Numbered from the stretch's first letter, positions 44,305 through 54,583 are shown. The stretch is DNA of 64,000 bases from an uncultured Bacteroidota bacterium (GCA_913062555.1 CAJXVU010000004.1:83422-147421); one strand, 5' to 3'. Notes: generated by a model not told the origin, from the sequence alone. Numbers and translations: made by a program.

Positions 44305-45164
44305 TTTACCTTTTATTAAGTATACTAGCTTCTACAGCGATATTTGTAATTTTCAAATTATTTGATTATTTCAAAATCAATACACTCCAAGCAATTGTTA
44401 TAAACTACATAACGGCTTGTATTAGTGGTGCATTAAGCTATGAAGCCAGCATAAATACAACCGAAATAATTAACTCCAAATGGTTTCTTGGAGCTATTGC
44501 CTTAGGGTTTTTATTTATTTCTGTCTTTAATTTAATGGCCTTAACAGCACAACGTAACGGCTTGTCTGTAGCATCAGTGGCAGGTAAAATGAGCGTCATT
44601 ATTCCGGTTATTTTTGGAATTTATGTCTATAATGAAACCGTCGGCTTCCAAAAAGTCTTTGGTATTATTTTAGCTTTAATTGCAGTTTATCTTACTACTG
44701 TAAAAAGTAAATCCTCATTTAATTTCCGTAAAGGCATGCTTTTTCCATTGTTATTATTCATTGGATCAGGGATAATAGACACCGCAATAAAATATATAGA
44801 AACAACTTATATTGCTGCAAATGGTATTCCAATATTTTCAGCTACCATATTTGCATGTGCTGCCATCATCGGTATTTTAATCTTGTGTATTAAGGCCGTA
44901 TTAGGTCAATTCAAGTTTGATATAAAAAGTGTTATAGGTGGAACTATACTTGGAGTAGTAAACTACTATTCTATTTATTTCTTGTTGAAAGCTCTGCAAT
45001 TTGAAGGCCTTGAAAGCTCTACCCTATTTACAGTTAACAATGTTGCTATTGTGATGGTCACAACATTAATTGGACTGGTTATGTTTAAAGAGCATATCTC
45101 AAAAAAGAATTGGCTAGGCATTACACTAGCAATAGTTTCAATATTTTTAGTAACCTTAGCATAA
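44301..45164 (+). CDS. EamA/DMT family transporter
   Basis: Ten-TM hydrophobic pattern; TTG start in a TTGA overlap with the HAD gene. Confidence 0.8.
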   Translation: MIYLLLSILASTAIFVIFKLFDYFKINTLQAIVINYITACISGALSYEASINTTEIINSKWFLGAIALGFLFISVFNLMALTAQRNGLSVASVAGKMSVIIPVIFGIYVYNETVGFQKVFGIILALIAVYLTTVKSKSSFNFRKGMLFPLLLFIGSGIIDTAIKYIETTYIAANGIPIFSATIFACAAIIGILILCIKAVLGQFKFDIKSVIGGTILGVVNYYSIYFLLKALQFEGLESSTLFTVNNVAIVMVTTLIGLVMFKEHISKKNWLGITLAIVSIFLVTLA

Positions 45165-45779
45165 GTGGAAATAAACGACACATACAGAACAATTACAACA
45201 GCTTCCGATGCATCACTGTTTAAAGATAAGAACAGCAAGTTTTATGGCTATGCATTTCCCGTACTAAATGAACAAAGCATAAAACTGCATTTAGAAGACT
45301 TGAAAAAACGCCATCACTCCGCAAGACATTGGTGTTATGCATATCAATTAGGAACAGAAAAGACTACATATCGCGCAAATGATGATGGAGAACCAAGTAA
45401 CAGTGCTGGGCAACCCATTTACGGTCAAATCCAATCATTTGATATTACCAATGTCCTGATTGTGGTAGTACGCTATTTTGGTGGCGTAAAACTTGGGGTT
45501 GGAGGATTGATTAACGCGTATAGAACTGCTGCTCAATTAGCATTGGAAAATGCCAATATTATAGAAAAAACCATCAATAAAGAATACAACATCACTTTTG
45601 ACTATAAAAACATGAATAAAGTGATGCGGATAATTAAAGAAAAACAAATTAAAATTGTAAATCAAAAATTAGAATTAGATTGTCAAATTCATATTTCTGT
45701 CAGAAAAAAAGATGCAAATCAGATTTTTGAAATTTTTAACCAACATTACGAGATTAAAATCACGAACTTAATCGATTAA
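45165..45779 (+). CDS. YigZ/IMPACT family protein
   Basis: SKFYGYAFPV, ARHWCYAYQLG, DDGEPSNSAGQPI, VVVRYFGGVKLGVGGL; GTG start. Confidence 0.93.
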   Translation: MEINDTYRTITTASDASLFKDKNSKFYGYAFPVLNEQSIKLHLEDLKKRHHSARHWCYAYQLGTEKTTYRANDDGEPSNSAGQPIYGQIQSFDITNVLIVVVRYFGGVKLGVGGLINAYRTAAQLALENANIIEKTINKEYNITFDYKNMNKVMRIIKEKQIKIVNQKLELDCQIHISVRKKDANQIFEIFNQHYEIKITNLID

Positions 45780-46174
45780 TTTTGCAGTTTGTCGATTATG
45801 AATTTTGGACATCGTGTTGGTCTATTGGTTTTCATATTAATAAAAGCCAAAACTGTGCTCCCTAATGTTAAAATTTCACCCTTCTGATTAGTGATTTCAT
45901 AACTAAATTCTATGGTAGCAGTAGGCATTTTTATGAGTTCTGTTTTTACACAAATCTCATCGTCGTAACAAGCCGGTTTTTTATAGTTCAAAGACAAAGA
46001 AACCACCGGAAGCATTACCCCATCAGCCTCCATCTGCTTATACGATATTCCTAAACTACGCAACCATTCTATTCGTGCTATCTCTAAATAACTTGGATAA
46101 TTTCCGTGATATACTACGCCCATTTGATCTGTTTCACCATAACGTACACGCATCTTAGTTTTATGATATTTCAT
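45776..46174 (-). CDS. Acyl-CoA thioesterase (hotdog fold)
   Basis: VRYGETDQMGVVYHGNYPSYLEIARIEWLR. Confidence 0.93.
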   Translation of the reverse strand: MKYHKTKMRVRYGETDQMGVVYHGNYPSYLEIARIEWLRSLGISYKQMEADGVMLPVVSLSLNYKKPACYDDEICVKTELIKMPTATIEFSYEITNQKGEILTLGSTVLAFINMKTNRPTRCPKFIIDKLQN

Positions 46175-46282
46175 TTTATAAATGTAATCGATTTAAATAT
46201 TTTTGTTGTACTTTCATCGGGATTTAAACATGCGAAAAAAAAACTAAATATTCAATAGCTTACGATTTTTTTTTTTAGATTT

Positions 46283-46302
46283 TTGTTCACATATTTGTCA
46301 CA
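46283..46302 (+). promoter_or_regulatory. Possible DnaA-box pair upstream of dnaA
   Basis: TTGTTCACA (46283-46291) and TTTGTCACA (46294-46302), similar to TTATNCACA. Confidence 0.35.
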
Positions 46303-46379
46303 TAGAAAACAGCCGGTAGAAAATATATTCTCTATTACTTTCTATAACCAACTAACTAACTTAAAATTTTAACACAAAC

Positions 46380-47807
46380 ATGAGTATATCTGCGCAATCG
46401 GTATGGGGCAACTGTCTAAAATTCATAAAGGATAACATCCAACCGCAAGCATATAAAACTTGGTTTGAACCTATTAAAGCAGTAAAACTTACTGAGAATG
46501 CTTTGAGCATTCAGGTACCCAGTAAATTTTTCTACGAATGGCTCGAGGAACATTATGTTAAAATTTTAAAAGTTTCTTTAACAAAGGAGTTGGGTGAATC
46601 TGCCAAACTTGTTTACATTATTAAAATGGAAAACACTTATGGTAACAAACAACCTTTTACCGAAAGAATACCTAGTTCTAATCGAGTGTCTGTTAAATCA
46701 CAAACTGTTGAAATTCCTTTAAAAAATAAAAGTCCAGAGCTTAAGAATCCGTTTGTAATTCCTGGAATTAGAAATGTTAAAATTGAGTCTCAACTAAATC
46801 CTAACTATAGTTTCGAGAATTTTTTAGAAGGTGACTCTAACAGGTTGGCCCGTAATGCAGGATTAGCTGTAGCTAATAAGCCAGGGGGAACATCTTTTAA
46901 TCCGTTATTGATTTTTGGAGGCGTTGGCTTAGGAAAAACACATCTAGCACATGCTATTGGTGTTGACATAAAAGACAAATACCCAGAGAAAACAGTATTA
47001 TATATTTCGGCAGAAAAATTTACACAACAATACATCGATTCTGTTAAGAAAAATAATAGAAATGATTTTATTCATTTTTATCAAATTATTGATGTTTTAA
47101 TTATTGATGATGTTCAATTTTTATCCGGAAAATCTGGTACGCAAGATGTATTTTTCCATATTTTCAATCATTTACATCAAAATGGGAAACAGGTTATCTT
47201 AACGAGTGATAAAGCTCCTGTTGACATGCAAGATATTGAACAACGATTATTATCTCGTTTTAAATGGGGATTATCTGCAGAATTACAAACACCTGATTTT
47301 GAAACTAGAGTTTCCATTCTTAAAAACAAATTGTATCGTGACGGCGTAGAAATGCCAGAAGATATTATTGAATACGTAGCCAAACATATTAAAACCAATG
47401 TACGTGAATTAGAAGGTGCCATTATATCCCTAATTGCACAATCTTCATTCAATAAAAAGGAAATCACAATTAATCTTGCCAAAGATATTGTTGAGAAGTT
47501 CGTAAAAAACACAAAACGAGAAGTTTCTATTGATTATATTCAAAAGGTCGTTTCCGATTATTTCCAAATGGATGTAGACACCTTACAATCTAAGACTAGA
47601 AAACGTCATATAGTACAAGCGCGTCAATTGGCTATGTTTTTTGCTAAAAAGTTCACCAAAGCATCACTCGCAAGTATTGGTTCACAAATTGGCAAACGAG
47701 ATCATGCTACAGTACTTCATGCCTGTAAAACGGTAGACAATTTATCATCTACAGACAAGCAGTTTAGAAAATATGTTGAAGATCTTTCTAAAAAACTTTC
47801 TCTATAA
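46380..47807 (+). CDS. dnaA: Chromosomal replication initiator protein DnaA
   Basis: FIFGGVGLGKTHLAHAIG-type Walker A (IFGGVGLGKTHLAHAIG), LIIDDVQF, C-terminal KRDHATVLHACKTV. Confidence 0.98.
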   Translation: MSISAQSVWGNCLKFIKDNIQPQAYKTWFEPIKAVKLTENALSIQVPSKFFYEWLEEHYVKILKVSLTKELGESAKLVYIIKMENTYGNKQPFTERIPSSNRVSVKSQTVEIPLKNKSPELKNPFVIPGIRNVKIESQLNPNYSFENFLEGDSNRLARNAGLAVANKPGGTSFNPLLIFGGVGLGKTHLAHAIGVDIKDKYPEKTVLYISAEKFTQQYIDSVKKNNRNDFIHFYQIIDVLIIDDVQFLSGKSGTQDVFFHIFNHLHQNGKQVILTSDKAPVDMQDIEQRLLSRFKWGLSAELQTPDFETRVSILKNKLYRDGVEMPEDIIEYVAKHIKTNVRELEGAIISLIAQSSFNKKEITINLAKDIVEKFVKNTKREVSIDYIQKVVSDYFQMDVDTLQSKTRKRHIVQARQLAMFFAKKFTKASLASIGSQIGKRDHATVLHACKTVDNLSSTDKQFRKYVEDLSKKLSL

Positions 47808-47821
47808 TAACTCCCAGTAAG

Positions 47822-48274
47822 ATGATTAACATATTGATGGTTTGCTTAGGTAATATATGCCGATCACCATTAGCCGAAGGCATTTTAAAATCTAAATTAC
47901 CCAAAACACTTTTTTTTGTAGATTCTGCTGGAACGAGCAATTATCATATTGGAGAACTTCCGGACATTAGATCCATTGCTATTGCAAAAAAATACAACAT
48001 TGATATTACGAATCAACGCGGTCGTCAATTTGTAGTGTCAGATTTTGATACGTTTGATTATATCTATGTCATGGATACGTCCAATCTTCAAAATATCGTA
48101 AAGCTAGCACGAAATTCTGACGATATTTCAAAAGTAAAACTCATTTTAAAGGAATTGTCTGATTTTACTATTTGTGATGTCCCAGATCCATATTATGGTG
48201 GAGATCATGGCTTTCAAAATGTATTTGAATTATTAGAACTAGCATCCAATACTATCGCTCATAAATTACTCTAA
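47822..48274 (+). CDS. Low molecular weight protein-tyrosine-phosphatase
   Basis: VCLGNICRSPLAEG; VPDPYYGG. Confidence 0.95.
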   Translation: MINILMVCLGNICRSPLAEGILKSKLPKTLFFVDSAGTSNYHIGELPDIRSIAIAKKYNIDITNQRGRQFVVSDFDTFDYIYVMDTSNLQNIVKLARNSDDISKVKLILKELSDFTICDVPDPYYGGDHGFQNVFELLELASNTIAHKLL

Positions 48275-48387
48275 CCGCACTGAGGCAATAATTATAAATA
48301 TCTAGAACTCTACCACTAAAAACCTTATATTGGTATTATACATTGTGGCTAGTATTAATATCGATCTTAAAGCAAAACATAAAATTC

Positions 48388-49104
48388 ATGGAGACATTAA
48401 AAGGAAAGTTATATTTAATTCCAACCAGACTTGGTGACAATGCCCCTTTGGAAGTATTACCAATATCGATTAAAAAGATAATCGAGACCGTCGATGACTA
48501 TATAGTGGAAAACGAAAAAACAGCTAGACGATTTATAAAAGTAGTAAGTTCGAGTAAATCACAGCAATCGCTTAACATTCATATCTTAAATAAGTATACT
48601 GATGCCAATGAATTGCCAAGTTACCTCAATGCTTGCGTTAATGGAAAACCAGTTGGCTTATTGTCGGAAGCAGGCTGTCCTGGTATTGCTGATCCTGGTG
48701 CCGAAATCGTTAAAATTGCACATGAAAAAGATATCACTGTTGTTCCTTTAGTTGGGCCTTCATCAATTTTATTAGCATTAATGAGCTCTGGTATGAACGG
48801 TCAAAGTTTTACCTTTAATGGTTACTTGCCAATTGACAAAAGCGAACGAAGAGCTGCATTAAAGAAACTTGAGCGGATTTCTTTTGAACAAAACCAAACA
48901 CAAATATTTATTGAAACACCATATAGAAATAATAAGATGCTTGAAGAAATCTGTGCATCCTTGAACAATAATACCAGAATATGTGTAGCATGTGATATTA
49001 CACTACCTACAGAGTATATTAAAACTAAAACCGTAAACGATTGGAAACACACCAACATAGATCTTCATAAAAGACCAGCCATTTTTATAATTCAAAAAGA
49101 TTAG
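48388..49104 (+). CDS. SAM-dependent methyltransferase, RsmI/YraL-type tetrapyrrole methylase fold
   Basis: GKLYLIPTRLGDNAP, LLSEAGCPGIADPGAEIV, PLVGPSSILLALMSSG, FIETPYRN; start METLKGKL. Confidence 0.88.
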   Translation: METLKGKLYLIPTRLGDNAPLEVLPISIKKIIETVDDYIVENEKTARRFIKVVSSSKSQQSLNIHILNKYTDANELPSYLNACVNGKPVGLLSEAGCPGIADPGAEIVKIAHEKDITVVPLVGPSSILLALMSSGMNGQSFTFNGYLPIDKSERRAALKKLERISFEQNQTQIFIETPYRNNKMLEEICASLNNNTRICVACDITLPTEYIKTKTVNDWKHTNIDLHKRPAIFIIQKD

Positions 49105-49107
49105 AAA

Positions 49108-49761
49108 CTATAATAAACTAGCCTTCGCCCGTTTATTTGGAATAATGAATGAAGTATCATAACCCGAGAACCTACTCATGTAGTTTCTTATTGTTGTACC
49201 ATAAGCATCCGCAAATCCAATAGCGCCATAACTACGCAAATATTTCTTTACACTTCCAGGGCCAGCAAGATGAGCCGCTGCTAAAATTCCTGATTCAGTA
49301 ACAACAACACCATCAATTTGTCTACCAACAAATCGTTTAATATCACGTCTTAACACCCATTTATTACGCTGCGTGTTAGCAATAAACGCGTTTTCTTGTA
49401 GCTTAGGATTATTTAAAAACTGAGTTGGGTTATGAATTCCTATAACCTTTAAAGTGCCTTTTCCAAATTGATACTTACCTAAATACCCTAAGGTATTAAC
49501 CACAAAATAATTACCTCGTGATTCTTTAAAAGCCAAGGCTTCTTTAAAACCAACAAATGATTTACCTAAATTAGTTGAAGTAAATTCTACAACCTCAGAA
49601 GATTCAACTTTTGGTATTTCTCCAGCTACATTATAACTAAGATCTAAACATTGAATAGAATACTTTTCCATGTCCAAATCCGTACTTGTATTTATTGCAC
49701 TAATAAATGCAACAAAAAGTACAACTGGTATTATCGAATATGCTACTAATCCTTTATACAT
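49108..49761 (-). CDS. Lysozyme-like / lytic transglycosylase-type peptidoglycan-binding protein
   Basis: FKEALAFKESRGNYFVVNTLGYLGKYQFG; AAAHLAGPGSVKKYL. Confidence 0.7.
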   Translation of the reverse strand: MYKGLVAYSIIPVVLFVAFISAINTSTDLDMEKYSIQCLDLSYNVAGEIPKVESSEVVEFTSTNLGKSFVGFKEALAFKESRGNYFVVNTLGYLGKYQFGKGTLKVIGIHNPTQFLNNPKLQENAFIANTQRNKWVLRRDIKRFVGRQIDGVVVTESGILAAAHLAGPGSVKKYLRSYGAIGFADAYGTTIRNYMSRFSGYDTSFIIPNKRAKASLL

Positions 49762-50539
49762 AATTTAGAATTTATAAAGCTTTAATAATTAATTAATAGA
49801 GCTTTATATTTCAGCGTGCAAAATTACACTTTTTTTTAATTTATTCAAAATTAATCGTTTAAGTGTATTTTATAAAAGCACAATAGATGAAATACAGGCC
49901 CATTTTGCTATTAAATAAGGACTTGAGGAGAGCGATTATTGACGTTAAATAACCTACTAAATAGGATACAAAACGCGATTCTATGTAATTATGACTAATC
50001 AAATTTACATCAAATGACGGATAAATAGCAAACTGTTAACTTGGAGTTGTACACAAATTATTAACAAATTATCCATCTACTCAAACCAGCCTCATCCCAA
50101 TAAAACAAAGGCAATCAGGTCTTTATACAAGTTAAAATTAAATTTAGACCCCATAATGTTCCAAAATAACCACCCCTTTAAAGAGGCAAATAAAAGTAGT
50201 TTTAGTAAGTGGTTAATTTATAGAAAAGGTTAATTCTGAAATAGAACCACCTCAATTTAGATAATTCTTTCAAACTTAAAAATAGCTCAAATCAAAAAAT
50301 AAATAAATTCTAGAAAAGCACCTTTATTACTGTTTGAACGCATATTGTATTTATGGTGTAAATGTTAAATCTATAGGGTAAAACGCAAGATTTACGCTAA
50401 CAACTACGAATATGTCAACATAATTTACCGTTTATCCTGTTTTTAATCATTCAAAAAAAAATGAATATTTCATTTTTAATCGCGAAAATATTTTTGTTAT
50501 AAGGGCTCTAAAACAGAAATACGAATTGAATACGCCAAT

Positions 50540-51583
50540 TTACCTTCTAATTCCTTGATTCGATAAATATCTCTGATAGTCTCGTGCATTTTGGTTATGC
50601 TGAGATAAGGTTTTTGCAAACTTATGAAATCCAGGTTTTCTAGCATCAGCAGCGAAATAAAAATAGCCATGAGTTTCATAATTTAAAACCGCGTCAATTG
50701 CAGAAATATCTGGCATTACAATTAGACCTGGTGGTAATCCAGCATTTTTATAAGTATTGTATGGTGAATCAATAGCTTTATGCTCATTTAGGACACGACG
50801 AATAATAGTATTTTTATATTTTGGTAATTTATAAGCTGCAAATTTTAATGTAGGATCGGCCTGTAATGGCCAATCATTTTTCAAACGGTTCACATAAACA
50901 CCTGCAATTCTAGATTGCTCACTTTTTTGCTTAGATTCCTCTTGAACTATAGATGCCATAGTCACCACTTCATATGGATTTAACCCCATACTTCTCGCTT
51001 TCCCAAGTCTGGAGTCATTCCAAAATTTACCATACTCAGTTAACATTTTAGCTCTAAACTCTTCAGCAGATGTATTCCAGAAAAATTCATAGCTGTTTGG
51101 TAAATACATTCCTAATGCAGTTGGTTGGCTAAAACCGTTTTGTTCCATGAAATCTACATTATTGAATACATTTACTAATGAAGTACTATCCGCCTCTATT
51201 TGACCCGCGATACGAGAAGCCAATTGTTCCATTGAATTTTGATTATTGAAAGACACACGTACAGGAACATTATTACTTCTTATAGAGTTAATAATATCAT
51301 TATTGGTCATGTCTTTTTCAATTCTATATTTTCCACCTTTTATATTGGCAATATATTTTTTACGCGAAGCCAGTGCATCAAAAGATTTAATATCTTTTAA
51401 AAGTGGCTCTAAATCTGCCCGTACATCATTGTAAGTTGCAGATGTGCTTATGTAGATATAAGCTTCTTCATTATTAAATTTTGTATTAGACACAAACATT
51501 GCCGAGTATACAAAATAAGCAAAATAAGCAGCGATAGCTAATCCTATTAGCACAATGGCCAGAAGTATTTTTTTAAAGTACAT
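50540..51583 (-). CDS. mltG: Endolytic transglycosylase MltG
   Basis: TMASIVQEESK, AGVYVNRLKNDWPLQADPTL, YNTYKNAGLPPGLI. Confidence 0.95.
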   Translation of the reverse strand: MYFKKILLAIVLIGLAIAAYFAYFVYSAMFVSNTKFNNEEAYIYISTSATYNDVRADLEPLLKDIKSFDALASRKKYIANIKGGKYRIEKDMTNNDIINSIRSNNVPVRVSFNNQNSMEQLASRIAGQIEADSTSLVNVFNNVDFMEQNGFSQPTALGMYLPNSYEFFWNTSAEEFRAKMLTEYGKFWNDSRLGKARSMGLNPYEVVTMASIVQEESKQKSEQSRIAGVYVNRLKNDWPLQADPTLKFAAYKLPKYKNTIIRRVLNEHKAIDSPYNTYKNAGLPPGLIVMPDISAIDAVLNYETHGYFYFAADARKPGFHKFAKTLSQHNQNARDYQRYLSNQGIRR

Positions 51584-52106
51584 TAGTATTTATAAGTTGA
51601 AATAAATATTCGTTTTTATAGTGTCCATTCACAAAGTTCCAATCTTTTTTCAGACCAATTTTATCAAATCCCTGATTTTTAAAAAGATTAAGGCTTGCAG
51701 TATTATCCTCTGAGATATTGCAATATAATTGATGTAAATGTAAATGTTTGAAACAATAATCACATAATAATTGGAGCGCTTCAGCACCATACCCCTGCTT
51801 TCTGTTTTTAATATCTTGAATTAAGATCCCGATGCCCGCACGTTTATTTGAAAAATCAAAATCAAATATATCTATCATTCCAATAGCCATGTTATCATAC
51901 GTAGAAATAACCAAGCGCAATTGCTTGACTTCATAAATATCCTTATGTGCATGCTCCAAGTATTGTTTAATTAAAAACTTAGAATAGGGAGTTTGTGTAT
52001 TACTCACCTCCCAAATACGTTCATCATTTTCTATCTCATGAATAAAATCAAGATCTTCAGGCTCGAGGGCGCGTAAATAAATTAATTGTCCTTTTAAGCT
52101 TACCAT
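51573..52106 (-). CDS. GNAT family N-acetyltransferase (RimJ/RimL-type)
   Basis: LIYLRALEPEDLDFIHEIEND; NRKQGYGAEALQLL. Confidence 0.92.
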   Translation of the reverse strand: MVSLKGQLIYLRALEPEDLDFIHEIENDERIWEVSNTQTPYSKFLIKQYLEHAHKDIYEVKQLRLVISTYDNMAIGMIDIFDFDFSNKRAGIGILIQDIKNRKQGYGAEALQLLCDYCFKHLHLHQLYCNISEDNTASLNLFKNQGFDKIGLKKDWNFVNGHYKNEYLFQLINTNVL

Positions 52107-52879
52107 TCAATTTCTCCTTTAAATACGAGAGTCGCTGGCCCCATTAACCAAACATCATCAAACTCAGCTTCCTTTTTATTAAATGAAACTTCTAAATTAC
52201 CGCCCTTAGTTTTTAAGGTTAAGTGGTTTTTTTCTGTTTCTCCAATATAATGCATAGCCAAGGCGACAGCAGTCACTCCTGTTCCGCAAGATAAGGTTTC
52301 ATCTTCTACCCCTCGTTCATAAGTTCGTACTGAGAATGTATGATCATTAATTTTTTCTACAAAGTTAACATTAGTTCCTGCCTCATTATATAGTGCGCCA
52401 TTTCTAATAATTGCACCTTCCTTTTTTACATTCAATGCTTCTAAATTATCTTTAAACATCACGTGATGTGGCGACCCTGTATCAAGAAACACATGATGTT
52501 CATGCCTTTGTACTTTGTCCACATTTTGCATTTGTAATTTCACAATACTACCATCAATAACCGCATGATGTAAGCCATCTATGGCTTCAAAAGTTGCTCG
52601 GTTTTCAATAACTCCCATCTTTTTGGCAAACGCTACAAGACACCGTCCTCCATTACCGCACATTGTACTCTCATTCCCATCGGCATTATAATAAACCATA
52701 GTAAAATCTGCAGTATCATGGTTTTCCAGTAAAATTAATCCATCTGCCCCAATACCGAATCGTCTATCACACAATTGGGCAATTAGTTTAGTGTTTTCCT
52801 TTTCAAAATTGGCATTGCGATTATCCATAATCACAAAATCGTTACCTGTACCTTGATATTTATAAAATGTGTGCGTCAT
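52100..52879 (-). CDS. dapF: Diaminopimelate epimerase
   Basis: FYKYQGTGNDFVIMDN, NADGNESTMCGNGGRC, ETLSCGTGVTA. Confidence 0.97.
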   Translation of the reverse strand: MTHTFYKYQGTGNDFVIMDNRNANFEKENTKLIAQLCDRRFGIGADGLILLENHDTADFTMVYYNADGNESTMCGNGGRCLVAFAKKMGVIENRATFEAIDGLHHAVIDGSIVKLQMQNVDKVQRHEHHVFLDTGSPHHVMFKDNLEALNVKKEGAIIRNGALYNEAGTNVNFVEKINDHTFSVRTYERGVEDETLSCGTGVTAVALAMHYIGETEKNHLTLKTKGGNLEVSFNKKEAEFDDVWLMGPATLVFKGEIEW

Positions 52880-52920
52880 AAGTCAATGCAAAGATATAAA
52901 TATTAAATCGTAATTCATGT

Positions 52921-52963
52921 TGTTAAATGAGCGTTAAAGTAGACGTTAAAAACCGTTAAAGTA
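52921..52963 (+). repeat. Four tandem (T/C)GTTAAA units upstream of htrA-type gene
   Basis: TGTTAAA 52921, CGTTAAA 52932, CGTTAAA 52944, CGTTAAA 52954; steps 11, 12, 10 bp. Confidence 0.85.
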
Positions 52964-53035
52964 ACTGCACTAAATCAATAAATCTTTAATTTTAATCGTT
53001 ATCAAATTTTAAAACATCTTAAAATAGAAAGACAC

Positions 53036-54442
53036 ATGAAAAAGATTTTCACACTTGTTTTTGCTTCAGCACTGGGAGGTATCCTCACTTTAGGCTCATA
53101 TAAACTTTTTATAGAAAAAGAAAATCCGACTGTATTTGAGCAGTCCAAAGCAAGTCCTTATACAATTCCGGCTAGCTACATTACAAATAACACAGCCTTA
53201 GCAAAGGGAGAAACAATAGATTTTACGACTGCTGCTGAGCAAACTATTCATAGTGTAGTACATGTAAAAAACACAACCACAAGTTCAGGACAGACAACCT
53301 TTGAAGATTTGCTTTTTGGAAGACGCTCTCAACGTCCACAAATTGGAACCGGATCAGGTGTAATTATATCGGCAGATGGTTTAATTGTTACAAATAATCA
53401 TGTTATTGATGGCGCACAATCAATTACTGTAACCTTAAATAACAACAAAACATACGAAGCTGAACTTATAGGAACAGATCCTAAAACAGATATTGCGCTT
53501 TTAAGAATTAATGCTGATGAAGATTTACCATACACCACTTTTGGAGATAGCGATCATGTAAAAATTGGCGAATGGGTATTAGCAGTTGGTAATCCATTTA
53601 ACTTAACTTCTACAGTAACCGCAGGTATTATTAGCGCAAAATCAAGAGATCTTTCTGGAAGTTATGGACAATCGTTTATTCAAACAGATGCCGCTGTAAA
53701 TCCAGGGAATTCAGGTGGTGCTTTAGTAAATACAAATGGTAAGCTTATAGGGATTAACACGGCAATAACGTCACAAACGGGATCATACGTGGGTTATTCA
53801 TTTGCTGTACCTAGCAATATCGCTAAAAAAGTTGTAGAAGATCTCATGGAGTTTGGTAACGTCCAAAATGGAATCTTAGGAATTATTCCTCAATCGTTAA
53901 ACACAGCATTAGCCGAAAAAATTGGGATCACAGAAACCGAAGGTATTTATGTTCGTCAAGTTGAAGCAAACTCTGGAGCAGATAAAGCTGGAATTGAGAA
54001 AGGCGATATTATTAAAAAAATGGATGATGTGACAATTTCTAAGTTTTCTGAACTCAAAGGATATTTAAATACAAAACGCCCTAACGATATTATTAATGTA
54101 ACGATATTAAGAGATGGTGCTGAAAAAACATTTCCTGTTACATTATTTAAAAACGAGACCATAAATATTCCATCCATCGGTTTATTAAAAACCACCACAA
54201 AAAAGGATTTAAGCAAGTATGATTTAAAATATGGATTGAAAATTTCCCGTCTAAACGCAGATAATAGCGAAGAGTGGAAAGCAGATGGTATCGATAAAGG
54301 AAGTATTGTAACAGCTATTAATGGAGTAAAAGTAAACTCTGTTGAAGATGTTGAACAAGCAATTAGTAATAATTCAAGCAGAATTTATCGTGTAGAAATC
54401 GTAAAAAATAACGGTGAAAAAGTAAGCTATCGATTTAGATAA
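53036..54442 (+). CDS. Do/DegP/HtrA-type trypsin-like serine protease with PDZ domains
   Basis: TNNHVIDGA, DIALLRI, QTDAAVNPGNSGGALVN, two PDZ-like segments. Confidence 0.95.
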   Translation: MKKIFTLVFASALGGILTLGSYKLFIEKENPTVFEQSKASPYTIPASYITNNTALAKGETIDFTTAAEQTIHSVVHVKNTTTSSGQTTFEDLLFGRRSQRPQIGTGSGVIISADGLIVTNNHVIDGAQSITVTLNNNKTYEAELIGTDPKTDIALLRINADEDLPYTTFGDSDHVKIGEWVLAVGNPFNLTSTVTAGIISAKSRDLSGSYGQSFIQTDAAVNPGNSGGALVNTNGKLIGINTAITSQTGSYVGYSFAVPSNIAKKVVEDLMEFGNVQNGILGIIPQSLNTALAEKIGITETEGIYVRQVEANSGADKAGIEKGDIIKKMDDVTISKFSELKGYLNTKRPNDIINVTILRDGAEKTFPVTLFKNETINIPSIGLLKTTTKKDLSKYDLKYGLKISRLNADNSEEWKADGIDKGSIVTAINGVKVNSVEDVEQAISNNSSRIYRVEIVKNNGEKVSYRFR

Positions 54443-54463
54443 ACCCATAAATATTGACATCAC

Positions 54464-54499
54464 AAAACCCTCGTCTATAAGCTTAGATTTGAGGGTTTT
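54464..54499 (+). terminator. Intrinsic terminator after htrA-type gene
   Basis: AAAACCCTC...GAGGGTTTT followed by a T-rich tract. Confidence 0.8.
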
Positions 54500-54583
54500 A
54501 TTTTTTCTTAAAAAAGCTTACTAAAACGTTTGAAATATGTTATTTTTGCGCCAAATTTACACAACACACTAAACTAAATTACA

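Noticed and set aside
47177-47512. Antisense ORF of 111 aa within dnaA
   Set aside because: Lies opposite highly conserved dnaA AAA+ sequence; typical spurious antisense ORF.
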